Assembly: GCA_001599595.1 (NCBI GenBank)
Contig: BCHH01000008.1
Coordinates: 1,929,998 to 1,993,997, forward strand
Direction of reading: 5' to 3'
Length of the DNA stretch: 64,000 nucleotides
Source: Beverwykella pulmonaria
Lineage: Eukaryota > Ascomycota > Dothideomycetes > Pleosporales > Melanommataceae
Made by a program: the position numbers and the translations under genes. Of the stretch, positions 52,957 through 64,000 are shown in pieces; the first letter of the stretch is position 1, and each line of letters opens with the position of its first letter. A model generated the notes under the pieces. That model did no database searches and was not told the origin of the DNA. It was given only the letters and a program-made list of their open reading frames with translations.

Positions 52957-55228
52957 TCATTTGTACATTCGACCGTCTTCCGGGGGTTCGACAGGCGAAA
53001 TGGAAAACGAGCAATGGCCAACACCATCCTGATCATAGCAAGTGACGCCCCATTGAACCTTCGACATACTAGCCCCCTTCCCTTGTTCGCCCACTGGAAT
53101 GTGGCATGCCGCAGCTATTGCAGCACTGCAGTTCGCCACCACAGGCATGCTACTTCTGAGACGAAATGAGCCAAATCCAGCGATAACAACCATCATCGAC
53201 ACTCCCGATATGAGTGTGAGAATGATAGCCAATGGGGAATATCCGCAACTAAACTCCGACTGAACGCCCACCCATGCACCCGTGTCGTAGTCATATGTTC
53301 GGTAATCGATGTCCACGAGAAATATGGACTGCGATACCAGCCAATGTAACACGCTGGAAAACCCCATGAGCGGGATCCCGAAGCGATACGGCAGCGCCAG
53401 GAAATACGTGCTCCGCTGGTTTCCCGTCGCTTCTCCGGATACACGCAGTCCCTTCCGATGTCGAACGAAGGATTCCCACTCTATCGCTCCGCTCATTCCG
53501 GTAAACAGGCCATTGTACATGAAATACATGAACGACAAAATCGGCTGCGCTACATTTGCAATCAAAACGTTGGATATCAATCCTGAGACTCCAAGGCTCG
53601 GAACCTGGTAAGTCATGGTCGTTATTTTTGAGGCATTTCCCAGGCCAAGTTGCACGATAGTTTGCCAATTCCCACTATACTGAACCTTGATTAAGTGGAT
53701 TCCGCGAGCGAGAAGGCCAGCGACAGTCCCTAGAACCAGACTGTATCTATATTTAGCGTGTCAGTGAAGGTTCGTGACTGTCTCATATTACAAACTGCTG
53801 ACAATTGGAACTTACAATAACAGACAAAAGATCCACCTAGTCGTACTCGCTGCCGCGAATAGCCTTTTTCGTTTAGGTTTGAATGGCCTTTCGCCTCTTG
53901 TCCAGGAAGCTTGCTGTTTCTTTATTTCTGCCTTGGATGCTAGGCACATATCCCGAGTACTGGAATCCGGCTCCTCGATATAAGAAGCAATTGCATCTCC
54001 AACTGTCATGAACGGGGTCTCCTTGGTTTGGGTTGCGAGAACGAGCATGACGATGGCTTTGACAAAGTTCAGAACAATGACCACAATGGCCAGATGCAGG
54101 CTTGACTGGACCTTGCACTTCTCGGGTATTTTTTCGCTCAGGCAATATAAAACACGATGATCCATGGGACTCCACTCTTCTGGAGCCGTTCGTAGTTGGG
54201 CAATCTTAGGGTCCAAGTCGCAAGGTGGTGACTCTTGCGTTGAACAATTGCATACCCAATGACCGTCGCCACCACAATCGGGGAAGGATGAATAGGAATA
54301 TGAGTCTCTTGGGCCACTGGACATTAGACCCGAACTACTCGAGTTATCAACCACCAGCAGCAGGTCTCCTCTGGTCTGAAACTGCTGGGCATATGCGTTC
54401 ATACAAGCAAGATTGTCGAGCCGCTCGAGTTTGCCATTTGCCTTCATTTTCCGCAGCCGGTAGGCTATGATATCAAAGGAAGCGGTACAGTTATCAGAAC
54501 TAGAGTAGTTATAGTGTTCCAGAGTGTTGCTGGTCATGTTGCAGCTATAAAATGAACTAAACGGATCGTAGGGTCCGGAATCCACGAATGCCGGGTTCAC
54601 CTGAACTGGTCTGGTAATGTTCGACACAATCGAGGAAAAGACGACTGAGTTGTAACTGCGAGCTCGACATTAGCAAGCGCGCAACTTAGCATGAGGACAT
54701 AACCCACAACAAATGCAGCGGTAGAGACGAAATCCCTAGAACCCACCACATGGTCGCGCGTTTTCTCGATATACCTATTAGATTGCGGGTACTTAAGATG
54801 CCGATATCCAACCATTGACCCTTGGAATGCGCCTTGTCCACCTCTTTGCGCGTCGGCGCAGACAGACATTGCATGCAATAATTACTAGAACTCAGGAGAA
54901 TTGTCCCGAGAACGTTGATACCGAGATGGAGTGCGGTATTTAGTCTCCCCGCTTGCCCGCAATCGCCCTCAAATAAGATCTGCTGTCCGCCATTCGAGCC
55001 ATACCGAACCGCGGCCCAAATGGTTACTGTCAGGTTGATGAGGAAGACGGCGAATGTGGAGATGGCGCAGGTGAGAACGCCGAATCGCCAGTCGTTCGTT
55101 TTCGCCCAGTAAAGGCGGAACAGGGCGAATCGATCCTGCTTGTCGGATGTTTCGGTCAGGCTGCTCAGTTCCGTTTCGGTCCGGTACGAGACGATGACCT
55201 CCTTTTTATCCTCCCGGGGAGAGTCCAT
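52957..55228 (-). CDS. DUF6536-family multi-pass membrane protein (716 aa)
   Basis: Exons are 55228-54708, 54655-53816 and 53746-52957, both junctions in phase 2 (introns 52 and 69 nt). The frame reaches further upstream to a GTG; ATG at 55228 gives MDSPREDKKEVIVSYR. The family block is in exon 1: WRFGVLTCAISTFAVFLINLTVTIWA, LFEGDCG, LHLGINVLGTILLSSSNYCMQCLSAPTRKEVDKAH, GQWLDIGILSTRNL and SSLPLHL. The splice restores HLFYNSVVFSSIVSNI. A large Cys- and N-glycosylation-rich extracellular part (SNITRPVQV, NYSSSDNCTASF, CNCSTQESPPCD) follows, then about five membrane spans and a cytosolic C-terminus. The family is fungal-specific, usually 650-800 aa, and has no known function; a receptor- or sensor-like role is a guess. 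Confidence 0.85.
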
Positions 55229-56855
55229 TGCGCACAAAGGCAGTTGCGACGTCTGGTGGGCGCTTCCATCCACCGTGAAGCATGAATGAGTGGGAATTGA
55301 AGAGGTGAGCTACAAAGGCATGAGTTGGAAACACGGAGCCATCCCGCTCTACCTGAACTAATCTCCGTTCGAACCAAATTCCCCCTTCAGGCTTAGTGGT
55401 TGCAGGTTGAGTATACAGTCGGGAGCTCTGCGGTTGGCCATTGGGTTGCCTTTGGCAAGGGTCTGAATCCATCGGTGGCTGTGTTCCTGAAGGATCGATT
55501 GGTGCCTAATCTTCGCGACTGAGACAAACATTTGAGAGAGATTCTCAACAGATATATCAGCTTCAAATCCACTTCGTCCGCTTTTTGACCGACATGCATT
55601 GATCGTATCAATGCTATCCACTAAGCTTCAGGTGCATCGAGAGCGCATCGAGGACACGGATTGGTCGCTGTTCAAGGCTAGCAGCGGTCTGGTATTCGGT
55701 TCTTGTGATTGTCGACAAAGGAGAGCTTTTCGCCACAGGATCACAATTGCTACGATAAACCATATTGAACTCTCCGCAAAAAGGTGAATTTCAATCAGTC
55801 TCTTGAAGAAGTCCATCTCAGAAGAACTAAACAACAACAGATGGAATATCGGAAGGCATACATGAAGGTTACATTGAGAGAAGATTTAATTTCAGAGGTA
55901 CTCCGTCTGAAGTAACACGCCCAAAAAAGGGTGACGGAGGGCTCGTGTCTTCTATCATAACTAGCGGCAAGAGCTACAACTCCCACCTAACACTCAATAT
56001 CAACAACTCCTTAAATGCAAAGCGTCGTCAGCTCTTTAGAATATCTTGCTCAATCACTGTCGCTATATACGGTTATAGTCTAAAGCAGATGTGGACCTCG
56101 ATTGTCTCATTGAAGTTCGGCAGATCGTCGTCGTCCACACTTTGCGCATCGCATCGAAACCTTGAACTCACATCGAGGACGATCTCAGATCGTGTTTCGT
56201 ATATAATAGTAATTGAGATAAGTCTCGACGAACCCCCAAGAGTTATCTAAGTATTTCAGTAGCGCAAACCGTTGACAAATGAATGACGGGAGACTTCCTC
56301 GCAGCATCAAATATGGCACCGATAGGAACTGCCGCCCTCGGCACGCGCAAATGAACGGTAACCCGAAGATTCGAATGACGCGAAAAACTGACGATTCCAC
56401 TACACTTGGCTCCATTGTAGGGTTGCATGGCGTCCATTATAGGTTACTACGCCAACAAAACGGGTGAACTGCCCCAGATTTCCAATTGTCGCATATGAAG
56501 GTTGGCAGGCCCAGCCTCATCTATATAGAAATGGCCACACGTGGAAGCGGGGAAGTTAATTTATTCAAACAGCGAACTTGGGCGTCGGTCCCTTGCCACC
56601 CAACAAAGACGTGGGAAACGTAAAGAGTCTTGCCCTGGAAGACATTATGCGAACAATAAGAGAATTATTAAAGTATATATGGTTCGCACACTGTAGGACA
56701 CAGCGCAGTGTCACGCAGCAGAATTTTTTGAGCATCTAGTGGAGCTATAAGATCGCCGACACGAGTCTCATTCTCGAATACGATCAACTACCCAAATCCA
56801 ATTGCCCTTGGATTCCATCTCTACGATCCACAATTGCTCTCCTAGATTTGCAACG
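55229..56855. other. Intergenic, nothing coding recognised
   Basis: Overlapping short frames on both strands lack motifs. A TATA-like gtatatatgg at about 56680 lies 175 bp upstream of the secreted protein gene. Confidence 0.5.
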
Positions 56856-57377
56856 ATGATCTTCAACACGGCATCCCTCCTAGCGGCGATGCTCCTCCCC
56901 AGACTCGCACTCTCCGCCCCCGCCGGTTCAAAGCACAACGTCTACCTCGTGCACTGCGATCCCAATGAATGTCCCATCGGCTCCTGCGACCCTGGCGAAT
57001 TCACTATCACGGCCGCAGCCTATTTCCGCAACGGGCCCATCACCGAAGGCACAGCACGCATCACGACGCCCACCGCTCTCGGCAAGCTCACCGGATACCA
57101 ACCGAAATGGGAGGGAGTCAAGCGCACGGTGCGACTCGGCACTGATGGGTCCTTTACTTCGAATATTAGCGCCACAGCATCAACGGTCAAGAAGGGAGAT
57201 ATTGCGGGGGATGCGACGTTGGGTACTGAGCCGTTTGTGTGCTTCAAGGATGGGACAACGAAGTTTGCGATTACGAATGAGGGGGATACGTATACGTGCA
57301 CGACAGATTATTGGTGCCCGAGTGTGGATGCAAGTACGACGCCTACGCCGCCTACGCCGCCAAAGAGAGATGTTTGA
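56856..57377 (+). CDS. Small secreted Cys protein (173 aa)
   Basis: Single exon. The frame begins upstream at a TTG, but ATG at 56856 starts a proper signal peptide (MIFNTASLLAAMLLPRLALSAP). The mature part has six Cys in two triplets: HCDPNECPIGSCD near the N-terminus and FVCF...YTCTTDYWCP near the end. This suggests three disulphides holding a beta-rich domain. There is one NIS sequon. The tail is Thr/Pro-rich (TTPTPPTPPKRDV). I do not know the family. It is candidate-effector-like in size, secretion and Cys content, but unlike those at 31.6 and 35.8 kb it is intact. It sits at the edge of another gene-poor tract. Confidence 0.7.
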   Translation: MIFNTASLLAAMLLPRLALSAPAGSKHNVYLVHCDPNECPIGSCDPGEFTITAAAYFRNGPITEGTARITTPTALGKLTGYQPKWEGVKRTVRLGTDGSFTSNISATASTVKKGDIAGDATLGTEPFVCFKDGTTKFAITNEGDTYTCTTDYWCPSVDASTTPTPPTPPKRDV

Positions 57378-59234
57378 GGCGTGGAGAGAGGGGAGTGTTG
57401 CTGGATTAGTCGTGTAAATACTTATATTAAACTGATCCGTGCCATGATTTTCAGATACGTGATGTCTTACGTGCCACGCTTCGATAATTCCGTGAGGAGT
57501 CTGTCTGTCTAGCTGCAATTGAACAAAAATCAAACTGAAAGGAACTGTTTCAAGAATTCATTTTTTTGCTCGTCGTGATTACACAACTTCATAGAGTACA
57601 CCATACATAAGAGACGATGATGACTACTCAAAGGAGAGCCTTCCAGACTTGGCACGGGAAAGCAGTCTAATCACAACCTTGAGGCTGAGCCTCGGACAGA
57701 TCTCATCTCATCCGAGTTCAAACACGCGTGTTCCGAGATGCCCACTGGGTCTTCCACAGCGCTCGTCCAATTCATGTAATGTTTACAACTACGTGAATAT
57801 TGTGAGTGGTCAATTTTTTTGAGCATCTCATAGCTCGGCATCCTCATCATCTATGTTCCTTAGTCTCAGATGCCGCAGGACCAACAATCGCCAAAAGTGG
57901 ATAGATCGACATATGACTAGGCTCGGACATCAAACAGTCGGGGCTCAGCGGTATATATGCTAAGATAAGGCAGTAGTTTTGATGTAGTACCTAAAGCTAA
58001 TCAGCGAGGCTAATGCGAAGAGGAATAGGATCCTATTGGGCCCAGGAAAATTATTTTAAACATGTTTGATGCGCATAGGAAGCAATTTCGAAACACAACG
58101 TAATTAAGAACATTAGAAGGTTACTGGGCCTCCGAAAATCTCCAGGAGCCACGGTATACTTAAAAAATTTGAGAATGGTCTGGCTTCAATAAGTGTAAAT
58201 TACCCTTCTAGTCTAGCGCGTAGTTCTGGGTATAATGTTCCAGAGTTGAAGCCGCTGCCCACCATATCAGCCTACGATAATGTTTGCTCTACGTTTTGAG
58301 AAAGCTGTCACGACCTAGGGTTATACGCTTCTTTGGGTGGCTTCATAGAGGAGCCTGTATCTCTGGCGGGGACGAGTGCTGAGTAGGGGATGGTATAGCT
58401 GCGAACGCTTTGAGTGCTCTATATACGGCGAATCTTCTTTGGTAGGATTATTGGTTGGTATGAAGAGATCTTGTGACACGATGCTCTGGTTACTATTTAG
58501 GAATCTTTAATAGTACTACCCCACTCGACTGCAGCGCTTATGTATGTTCTCTCATTTCCCCTTCTCTCATTAACCGTAGGGTCCACGCAGCTGTGCGTAC
58601 TACATAACGCAAAGCACGCTTTATTCCGCCTTCTGATGCTTCCTTGGTGCTTTCGTCACCATCGTCTCTCACAAGCTGCCTAGACGGTCAGCGTTGCGAA
58701 TATGCATATTTCTGCCGCGGCTAGAGTGTTTTGGTCATGATACTTGGAGTGTCAAGGCGGCGGAGAGGTGAAGAGGAAGGTAGAGGGTTTGAAGTAGCGT
58801 CGGTCACTCGCAAGGTCGTAATGTCGTTCGCTCAGGCTGGGGAAGAGGGAAAGGAGGAGGAAAGGGAGGCTTGGCTGCCGCGACGATGTCTCCGAGAGCT
58901 GGGAAACGCTGGTGGGGGCGTTTGGGGAGATCTCCGAGACTCATCAACAAAGTCTGTTACTCGTGCTCCTCGCATTCATTTGCGTGTAACGCCTAGCCGG
59001 CCGTTGTGATTATGATTTTTACTCGATATAATTGTTGCGTCTGCCCTTCCCTACCTATCTACACAGCAGCCTTTGGTGTCTCCGAGAGTTTTGCGAACAC
59101 AATTGAGGGCATGCCCCGCTCATTAAAAATTAGGTGGCTATATGCATACATCACATACACTTTTCCCCAACGCATGCTGCAATTGGAGATACAATCTTCC
59201 TGCAACTTAACCATGCAATTCACTCAGGAGCTTC
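57378..59234. other. Gene-poor AT-rich tract
   Basis: No genes recognised. A Glu/Arg-rich frame at 58731-59009 looks like simple-sequence translation. Confidence 0.5.
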
Positions 59235-59363
59235 TGTAAGCAGAAGTGTAGAGGAAAAAATATCAAGATGTGTATTTGATGTGATGTATGTACAGCTGAT
59301 ATATATGACGGACTGATTAGTCAGTGGCATATCCACATGACGGTATGGTGTCCTGGGCTTACA
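59235..59363 (+). repeat. Intact solo LTR, TGTAAGC family, 129 bp, TSD GCTTC
   Basis: TGTAAGCAGAAGTG...TGGGCTTACA. The 5-bp sequence gcttc at 59230-59234 repeats at 59364-59368. It is the sister of the copy at 40049, with near-identical words (tgtgatgtatgtacagct, cggactgattagtcagtggcatatcc). Confidence 0.88.
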
Positions 59364-62300
59364 GCTTCCTAGATAAGGTTCTAGAAACAGCATACGCTCG
59401 TTGTGGTACATCCGTTAGATCTCTATTACAACTATTCCACACCTTACGAGCAGGCATCGCACTCGTTTATGGGTCCTTCTATCGTCATCTCATTTCGTGC
59501 TTTGGGTAGGGCTCTTAACGTTGTAACCCTCTTGACACCGGAACTATACAACTACCACATATTTTCGTACGGAAGTTAAATACTAGATTTCTCGATCCCC
59601 CTGATCCCCCGCTGACTTTTTGCGATTTGTTTCTTATTATCGTGGTGTTGTAGCATGGGTTAGCTGATCAGCTAGTGAAATAGAGCCCACTCCCGCTATC
59701 TCAAACTCCAATTTCACAAGTTTCTCTCACCCTCGCTCCATCTCTAAATCAAATACTTTCAGCCACCAATAAAAGCCTTCTTTTCTGCTAAAAGGTCCGT
59801 ATAGGAATCTTCTCGCTACTCTCTGCGGCTCGCCACGACTTTGGGGTGCTTGAAAATAGTCACTTTAGTCGTAAAGTCGGAGATCTCGTCAGCTTCGCTT
59901 CGTCTAGACGACAGGCTCGAATCCAGCTTCAGAAATACTGAGGTAAGTACCTCAAACTCTCCATTAACGCGCTCAGGAGCCTGCTCGTTGTCGCCGACGA
60001 GCCGCTCACCCGTGACGACAGCCTTATTGACATCCACGCCGGAGACTAGAGTGGTGCCAGTACTAACTAGGACCCTCGAACCGCAAGACAGCCTGACAGG
60101 AGTAGAGCCACGTCAAAACAGCCTTAGTAAATCAAAATACCTCATCCATTTCCAGCTTCATTGCTTTCCCTGAACATCCTTGTTACGGAACGAGAAGCCC
60201 TCCTATGTTAACCTCGCCGTGGACGACCTGAAGCCTTTGCTCACGCCGCCTTATTCAGGCCCAACCGCAGCCGCTACGCACCTTGGGCAGGCGGCTCGAC
60301 ATCAGCACAAAGAACTTGATTAAACAATTTCGATGTCAACAACCAATCGGGGCGTTGAGCTCTGCGGGAGGAGAACGAGCTTTTTACCCTCCAACTCATG
60401 TACTCTTCGTAGTACGTCCACCGCAACAAAGACGATCTTGTTCAGATCAGAGAAGTTGCCGCTGGGCGGGCGGCGCATCGGGAAATTGGCATCTTCGACA
60501 CTTGCATATTAGGAGCTAGATGTGTGGGTTAAATGTGAGCATGTCGAGTCCGGCTCTTAACAACACTTCTTCCTCATCTGCATATGTTTCCTCCTCCTTC
60601 TCCTCCAACAATATAACGCATTGTCATTAAAAACAATCTTTTATGGTGACATCAAAAACACAACCGTCTCTGTGTACTTGATTCAATCTGATTTTGGAGA
60701 TGAAGAAGTTTATTGACACTGAATGTTTCAGATCCTCATTGACTAACAGAACCCCACTCCCAGCAGCACTAATTAACTCCTCCGGAAGCCAAACCTCTTT
60801 GAAGATTATCTTCTTTGCTGACATGAAAGGAGCTGGCAGCACTTCCACTCCAGCAGAATGGGATCCACAGGCACTAACACTGTGATCGCGACGATGATCT
60901 CTTCGTGGCGCTGCGCCTCAAGTCGCGTCTACTTCCCTTTCTCGCTACTCTGCGCAACTTGAATCCATTTTTGAAAACATCAATTGCGTTTCTACATATG
61001 CTGTATGCCAAATGGCATTTCAGCCGACACCTTCCGCGCTCGCAGCAATTACACAGCGGTAACTTCGTCAGGCCTGACGAGCTAGTGCCGCATATGAATA
61101 CCGCTTGGGCGGTCTCATTGAGTTTGTTGTTGCCATGAAGATTTAGGACATGCGTAAGGCCTGAGGAGCTCAGGAAACACAAGCGCAAATGGAGCGGGTG
61201 CTCTTTCAAGGGATGGCCGCAACAACATCATCACAGAGTGCCAAACGTCGCGTCGAACCAAAGGAGTTCGTCTTGCTTCGTGAGTAGAGCAAGAGCGTTG
61301 GTATGTGTGTAAGATTGAAGATAAAATATGATGATATTGATGATGATGTGTCCAGGACACGTATGCGTACCGGAGAGGTTCCGGTAGCGGTGAACTATAA
61401 CCACATTCACGTGATATATCTATGTACATGTATTGCGCCGTAGCAAAGTGCTACTTTGCGCGAATATACCACTGGCATGGGTGGAAGGCTTGGATGCATG
61501 GTGCAGGGAACAGGTCTTGGTTTCTCTGTCAGCTGCTTGCTTCATCATCACTCAACGCGGTATATATATAGGGAACCACAACGAATCCATTAGCATCAAC
61601 ATCCATCGCACAACGATCGCACAAGCACACACGAGCCGACCCCCAACGAGATCACGAATGCTTCATCTGTTTTTCATCACACTTTCATCTTTCATTTGGT
61701 TTGGTAGCTAGATACAACGAAATTGAAACAGTCTACTGCCAAACCTCCATCTTGATTCTTCTCCCTCCTTTAGTGCACCGCTGCTTCGGACATCGCATGG
61801 CTGCGAGTCGCCCTCCTACCCCCGTGTGATATATTTCTATCACACACCACCTTTACTCCACCACAGTATACAGTCCGACAATGTGAGCTGGACGGGGCGA
61901 TGTCTTTTGGAGGGCAGATTGATGAAAATGTAGCTAGATGTAGTGGCGATTAGGACCGCTAATGTTGCTAACCTCGTCCTCATAGCTTTAGTCTTATCTC
62001 GTTGTCCTTCAATGCGGCATTTTCCTCTGTATAGCAGTCGTCTAACAAGACATTGTTCTTCCTGAGCCAACCTTACCTAATTAGGGGCTATTGTGCTTAG
62101 CTGTCCGTCCGCTATCGCGAACGACAGTTATATTTGCATGCGTAGACCGGGTTAGTTAGGGTCGCTTGGGTTGTGGTACCCGTGGGTATGGACCGCAGGC
62201 GCGTTTTCAGGACAGACGAGGCGGCCAAGCTGTCCGCGGATGACGGCAGATGATTTTGCGGGCACCAGAAACTGCTGGAGTCGGGGTATGTGGAGCGAGA

Positions 62301-62530
62301 GAGGAGAGTGGAGGGATGGATGAGGACTCCATTGTTTGTTGCTGGCAGATCTAGCCGATGGAGATTGCCTAGCGCAGAGCATTTGGTGGCAACTGTTCAC
62401 AGCGGCTTAGCACTTCGTGAGGCTGCCACTGCCACTGCCACTTTTTGGCGCCCCTCGTGGCTTGTTTGCTCATGCTCCACCACGAATTTGAGTCGTCATC
62501 TAGTTAGCCTCAAGCCTCAGGTCGAGTCCG
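59364..62530. other. Gene-poor tract with weak coding-like remnants
   Basis: A minus frame ending at 59816 reads SGVDVNKAVVTGERLVGDN and VFLKLDSSLSSRRSEADE and is protein-like, but has no start and unknown family. The 60627-60885 frames on both strands are not supported. A TAT-rich stretch near 61565 is simple sequence. No RNA gene was recognised. Confidence 0.4.
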
Positions 62531-62760
62531 CCCATTCACACGAATAACAATCCAGACGCGATGGAACACGTATGCACTATCGGCTATAGGGCGGAAAAGG
62601 GGCGCAGAATTTTGAGTTCTTATTTACTCAGACTTAGGTCCTAACTATTCATTCTGCGCGATCAGAGCTGAGATAGCCCGTTCTCACGAATAACGATCGA
62701 GCCGCGATGGAACACGTATGCCACTTGCGATCAGCAAAATCCAGGGCGGGAAAGGGGCGC
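62531..62760 (+). repeat. Direct duplication of about 75-84 bp, offset 146 bp
   Basis: 62531-62605 and 62677-62760 share ccc(a/g)ttc(a/t)cacgaataac, gcgatggaacacgtatgc and gggcgg(a)aaaggggcgc with scattered differences. An inverted gcgcagaat/attctgcgc pair lies between them (about 62602 and 62650). Confidence 0.7.
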
Positions 62761-62948
62761 TCAACAATTGCTGCGCCCTGCACCTGAGGCCATCAAGAAT
62801 ACAGTCTCATGAGTATGATATAAATCTCCCAATTGTCTCCTCTACAATGATTCAAGAACGACGAACCTATGCCAAAGATTTCTGAGAGTATAAAGACGAA
62901 AATGCGGCCACTCGTGTTGGGAGACTCTGTGCCCTTTGTCCAAAGACA

Positions 62949-64000
62949 ATGGCAACAGTTTATCCTTTGTCACGAGTGAGTTGGCTCTCATAATTTTCTT
63001 CCATTTGGCTCACCTTAGATGTTCTAGACATATTCGGCCACTCCTAACCTACTCGCCTTCGACTACATCCCCCAGGGTGGTCTTTGTCTCCCGAGTTCTG
63101 CCCACGAAGGACAAAATTATCTAACGGCTGGCACCCTTAGTGTTGTCGAACACCCGAGTAGCCTATTTCAGCCACCGTCTAGACCGTTTACAGATGCAGT
63201 CCCCCCAGTCCTTGGTTCATCTTTTGTCTCCCATCGTACTTTAACTCCACATTTGACACGAAGAGATGCTGAATGTGTGGATTACCGACAGACTGAATAC
63301 AGTGGTGGAACATCATATAGCACAGGCTCCTTTGGTGTACATTTGATCGATGGACTCACGCACGGGTATAATCAACACAATTCGACCCCAGCCATACCTG
63401 ATCTGCCTTATTTTTATGATAGCCCCCAGCATAAATACCCGTACTGGTTTAATAGCCTTGACACATCTCTGAGAGCACTAGGTGGTGTTCGAAGGTACCC
63501 CGATTTAGAGAACGACGTTGGGTGAGTACACATGTGAGGCAAGGTGCGTCATAGATACTAACTTGCTGCCAAACAGTGGCTCTGTCCTTAGTACAAGTGC
63601 TTCGGATGGACTAGAGCCGTCATTAAACTATAGCCGGGACACAGCTGTCTCTGGTGATAATATGCTTGTGGGCTTCCACTCAACTTATTCTGGGTTCGTT
63701 TGCCATGGATTTGATCCTTGATATCGCATTTTATTGATTTTTACCAGTCCCGATCTTGTGGAGCATGACAATTCGTTTAATATCTCCACACCATCAACCG
63801 ACTTTCCATCATTTCCTCATGGAAACTCTCCCGACAAAATCATAGTTCCATGGCAAGATCTATCTGCCACGTCTCCAGGCTCCAGCCTTCCTCAAACATC
63901 TTCGCCACCATCTTTCGACGCTTGCTCGCGGGCTCGATTCTCTTGTTACCATCCGCAATGCGTCGGTCGCACTTTCAGCCGACGCAGCGACCGCGATCGC
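62949..64000 (+). CDS. C2H2 zinc-finger protein, 3' end cut by window edge (297 aa visible)
   Basis: Exons are 62949-62975, 63028-63521, 63577-63693 and 63748 to beyond 64000. All three introns (52, 55, 54 nt) keep one frame (phases 0, 2, 2). The start is a 9-codon first exon (MATVYPLSR), the least certain part; the first intron uses the later of two AGs to avoid a stop. The body is disordered, Ser/Pro/Tyr-rich (YIPQGGLCLP, LPYFYDSPQHKYPYW, SFPHGNSP). At the edge FSCYHPQCVGRTFSRRSDRDR begins a C2H2 finger (Cys-x4-Cys, Phe, basic helix), whose His residues fall outside. The layout of a disordered N-terminus followed by fingers is typical of fungal regulators. Target unknown. Confidence 0.65.

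Noticed and set aside
59904..59935. tRNA-like T-arm word (gctcgaatcc)
   Set aside because: No matching acceptor stem, D-arm or anticodon arm nearby; no tRNA was found anywhere by eye.

Overview
The window is nuclear DNA from a filamentous ascomycete (Pezizomycotina; a Dothideomycete is my guess, not something the sequence proves). The evidence is short GT-AG introns of about 43-69 nt with CTAAC/CTGAC-like branch sites, a Zn2Cys6 and a C2H2 regulator, fungal-only families (DUF6536, MBOAT_2-type acyltransferase), Ty3/gypsy, pogo/Fot1-like and Tad-like LINE elements, and G:C to A:T decay resembling repeat-induced point mutation (RIP).

Layout. 1-4.6 kb is a nested transposon: the 3' part of a decayed Ty3/gypsy element (pol, an antisense accessory ORF and a 693-bp 3' LTR) lies exactly against the remainder of a pogo/Fot1-like transposase. 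5.6-14.3 kb is an ordinary gene segment: a CRIB-like-motif protein, an Ala-rich secreted protein and a 629-aa probable nuclear regulator. 15-36 kb is a gene-poor, AT-rich accessory region. It holds decayed genes (an APC permease, an MBOAT acyltransferase tail, a 2EXR/F-box-like remnant), a LINE fragment, short solo LTRs, a hairpin array, and two small secreted-protein genes broken by RIP-type changes. A few genes there look intact: a four-TM membrane protein, a DUF6623 protein and a pterin carbinolamine dehydratase.

36.6-48.3 kb carries the most coherent group: a Zn2Cys6 regulator (722 aa), indoleamine 2,3-dioxygenase (420 aa) divergent from kynureninase (468 aa), and an amidohydrolase of the 2,3-dihydroxybenzoate/gamma-resorcylate decarboxylase type (379 aa). 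Together they suggest tryptophan -> kynurenine -> anthranilate, with the decarboxylase possibly acting further down an anthranilate -> 2,3-dihydroxybenzoate -> catechol branch. A hexamer array with a CGG triplet every 6 bp sits in the shared dioxygenase/kynureninase promoter.

49.4-57.4 kb returns to ordinary genes: a 139-aa coiled-coil protein, an AAAP amino-acid transporter, a 716-aa DUF6536 membrane protein and a 173-aa secreted Cys protein. 57.4-62.9 kb is gene-poor and contains a solo LTR with a perfect target duplication. The right edge cuts a C2H2 zinc-finger gene.

Several long open frames in the window begin at TTG or GTG. I re-set starts to ATG and rebuilt exons by eye, so splice sites are predictions.
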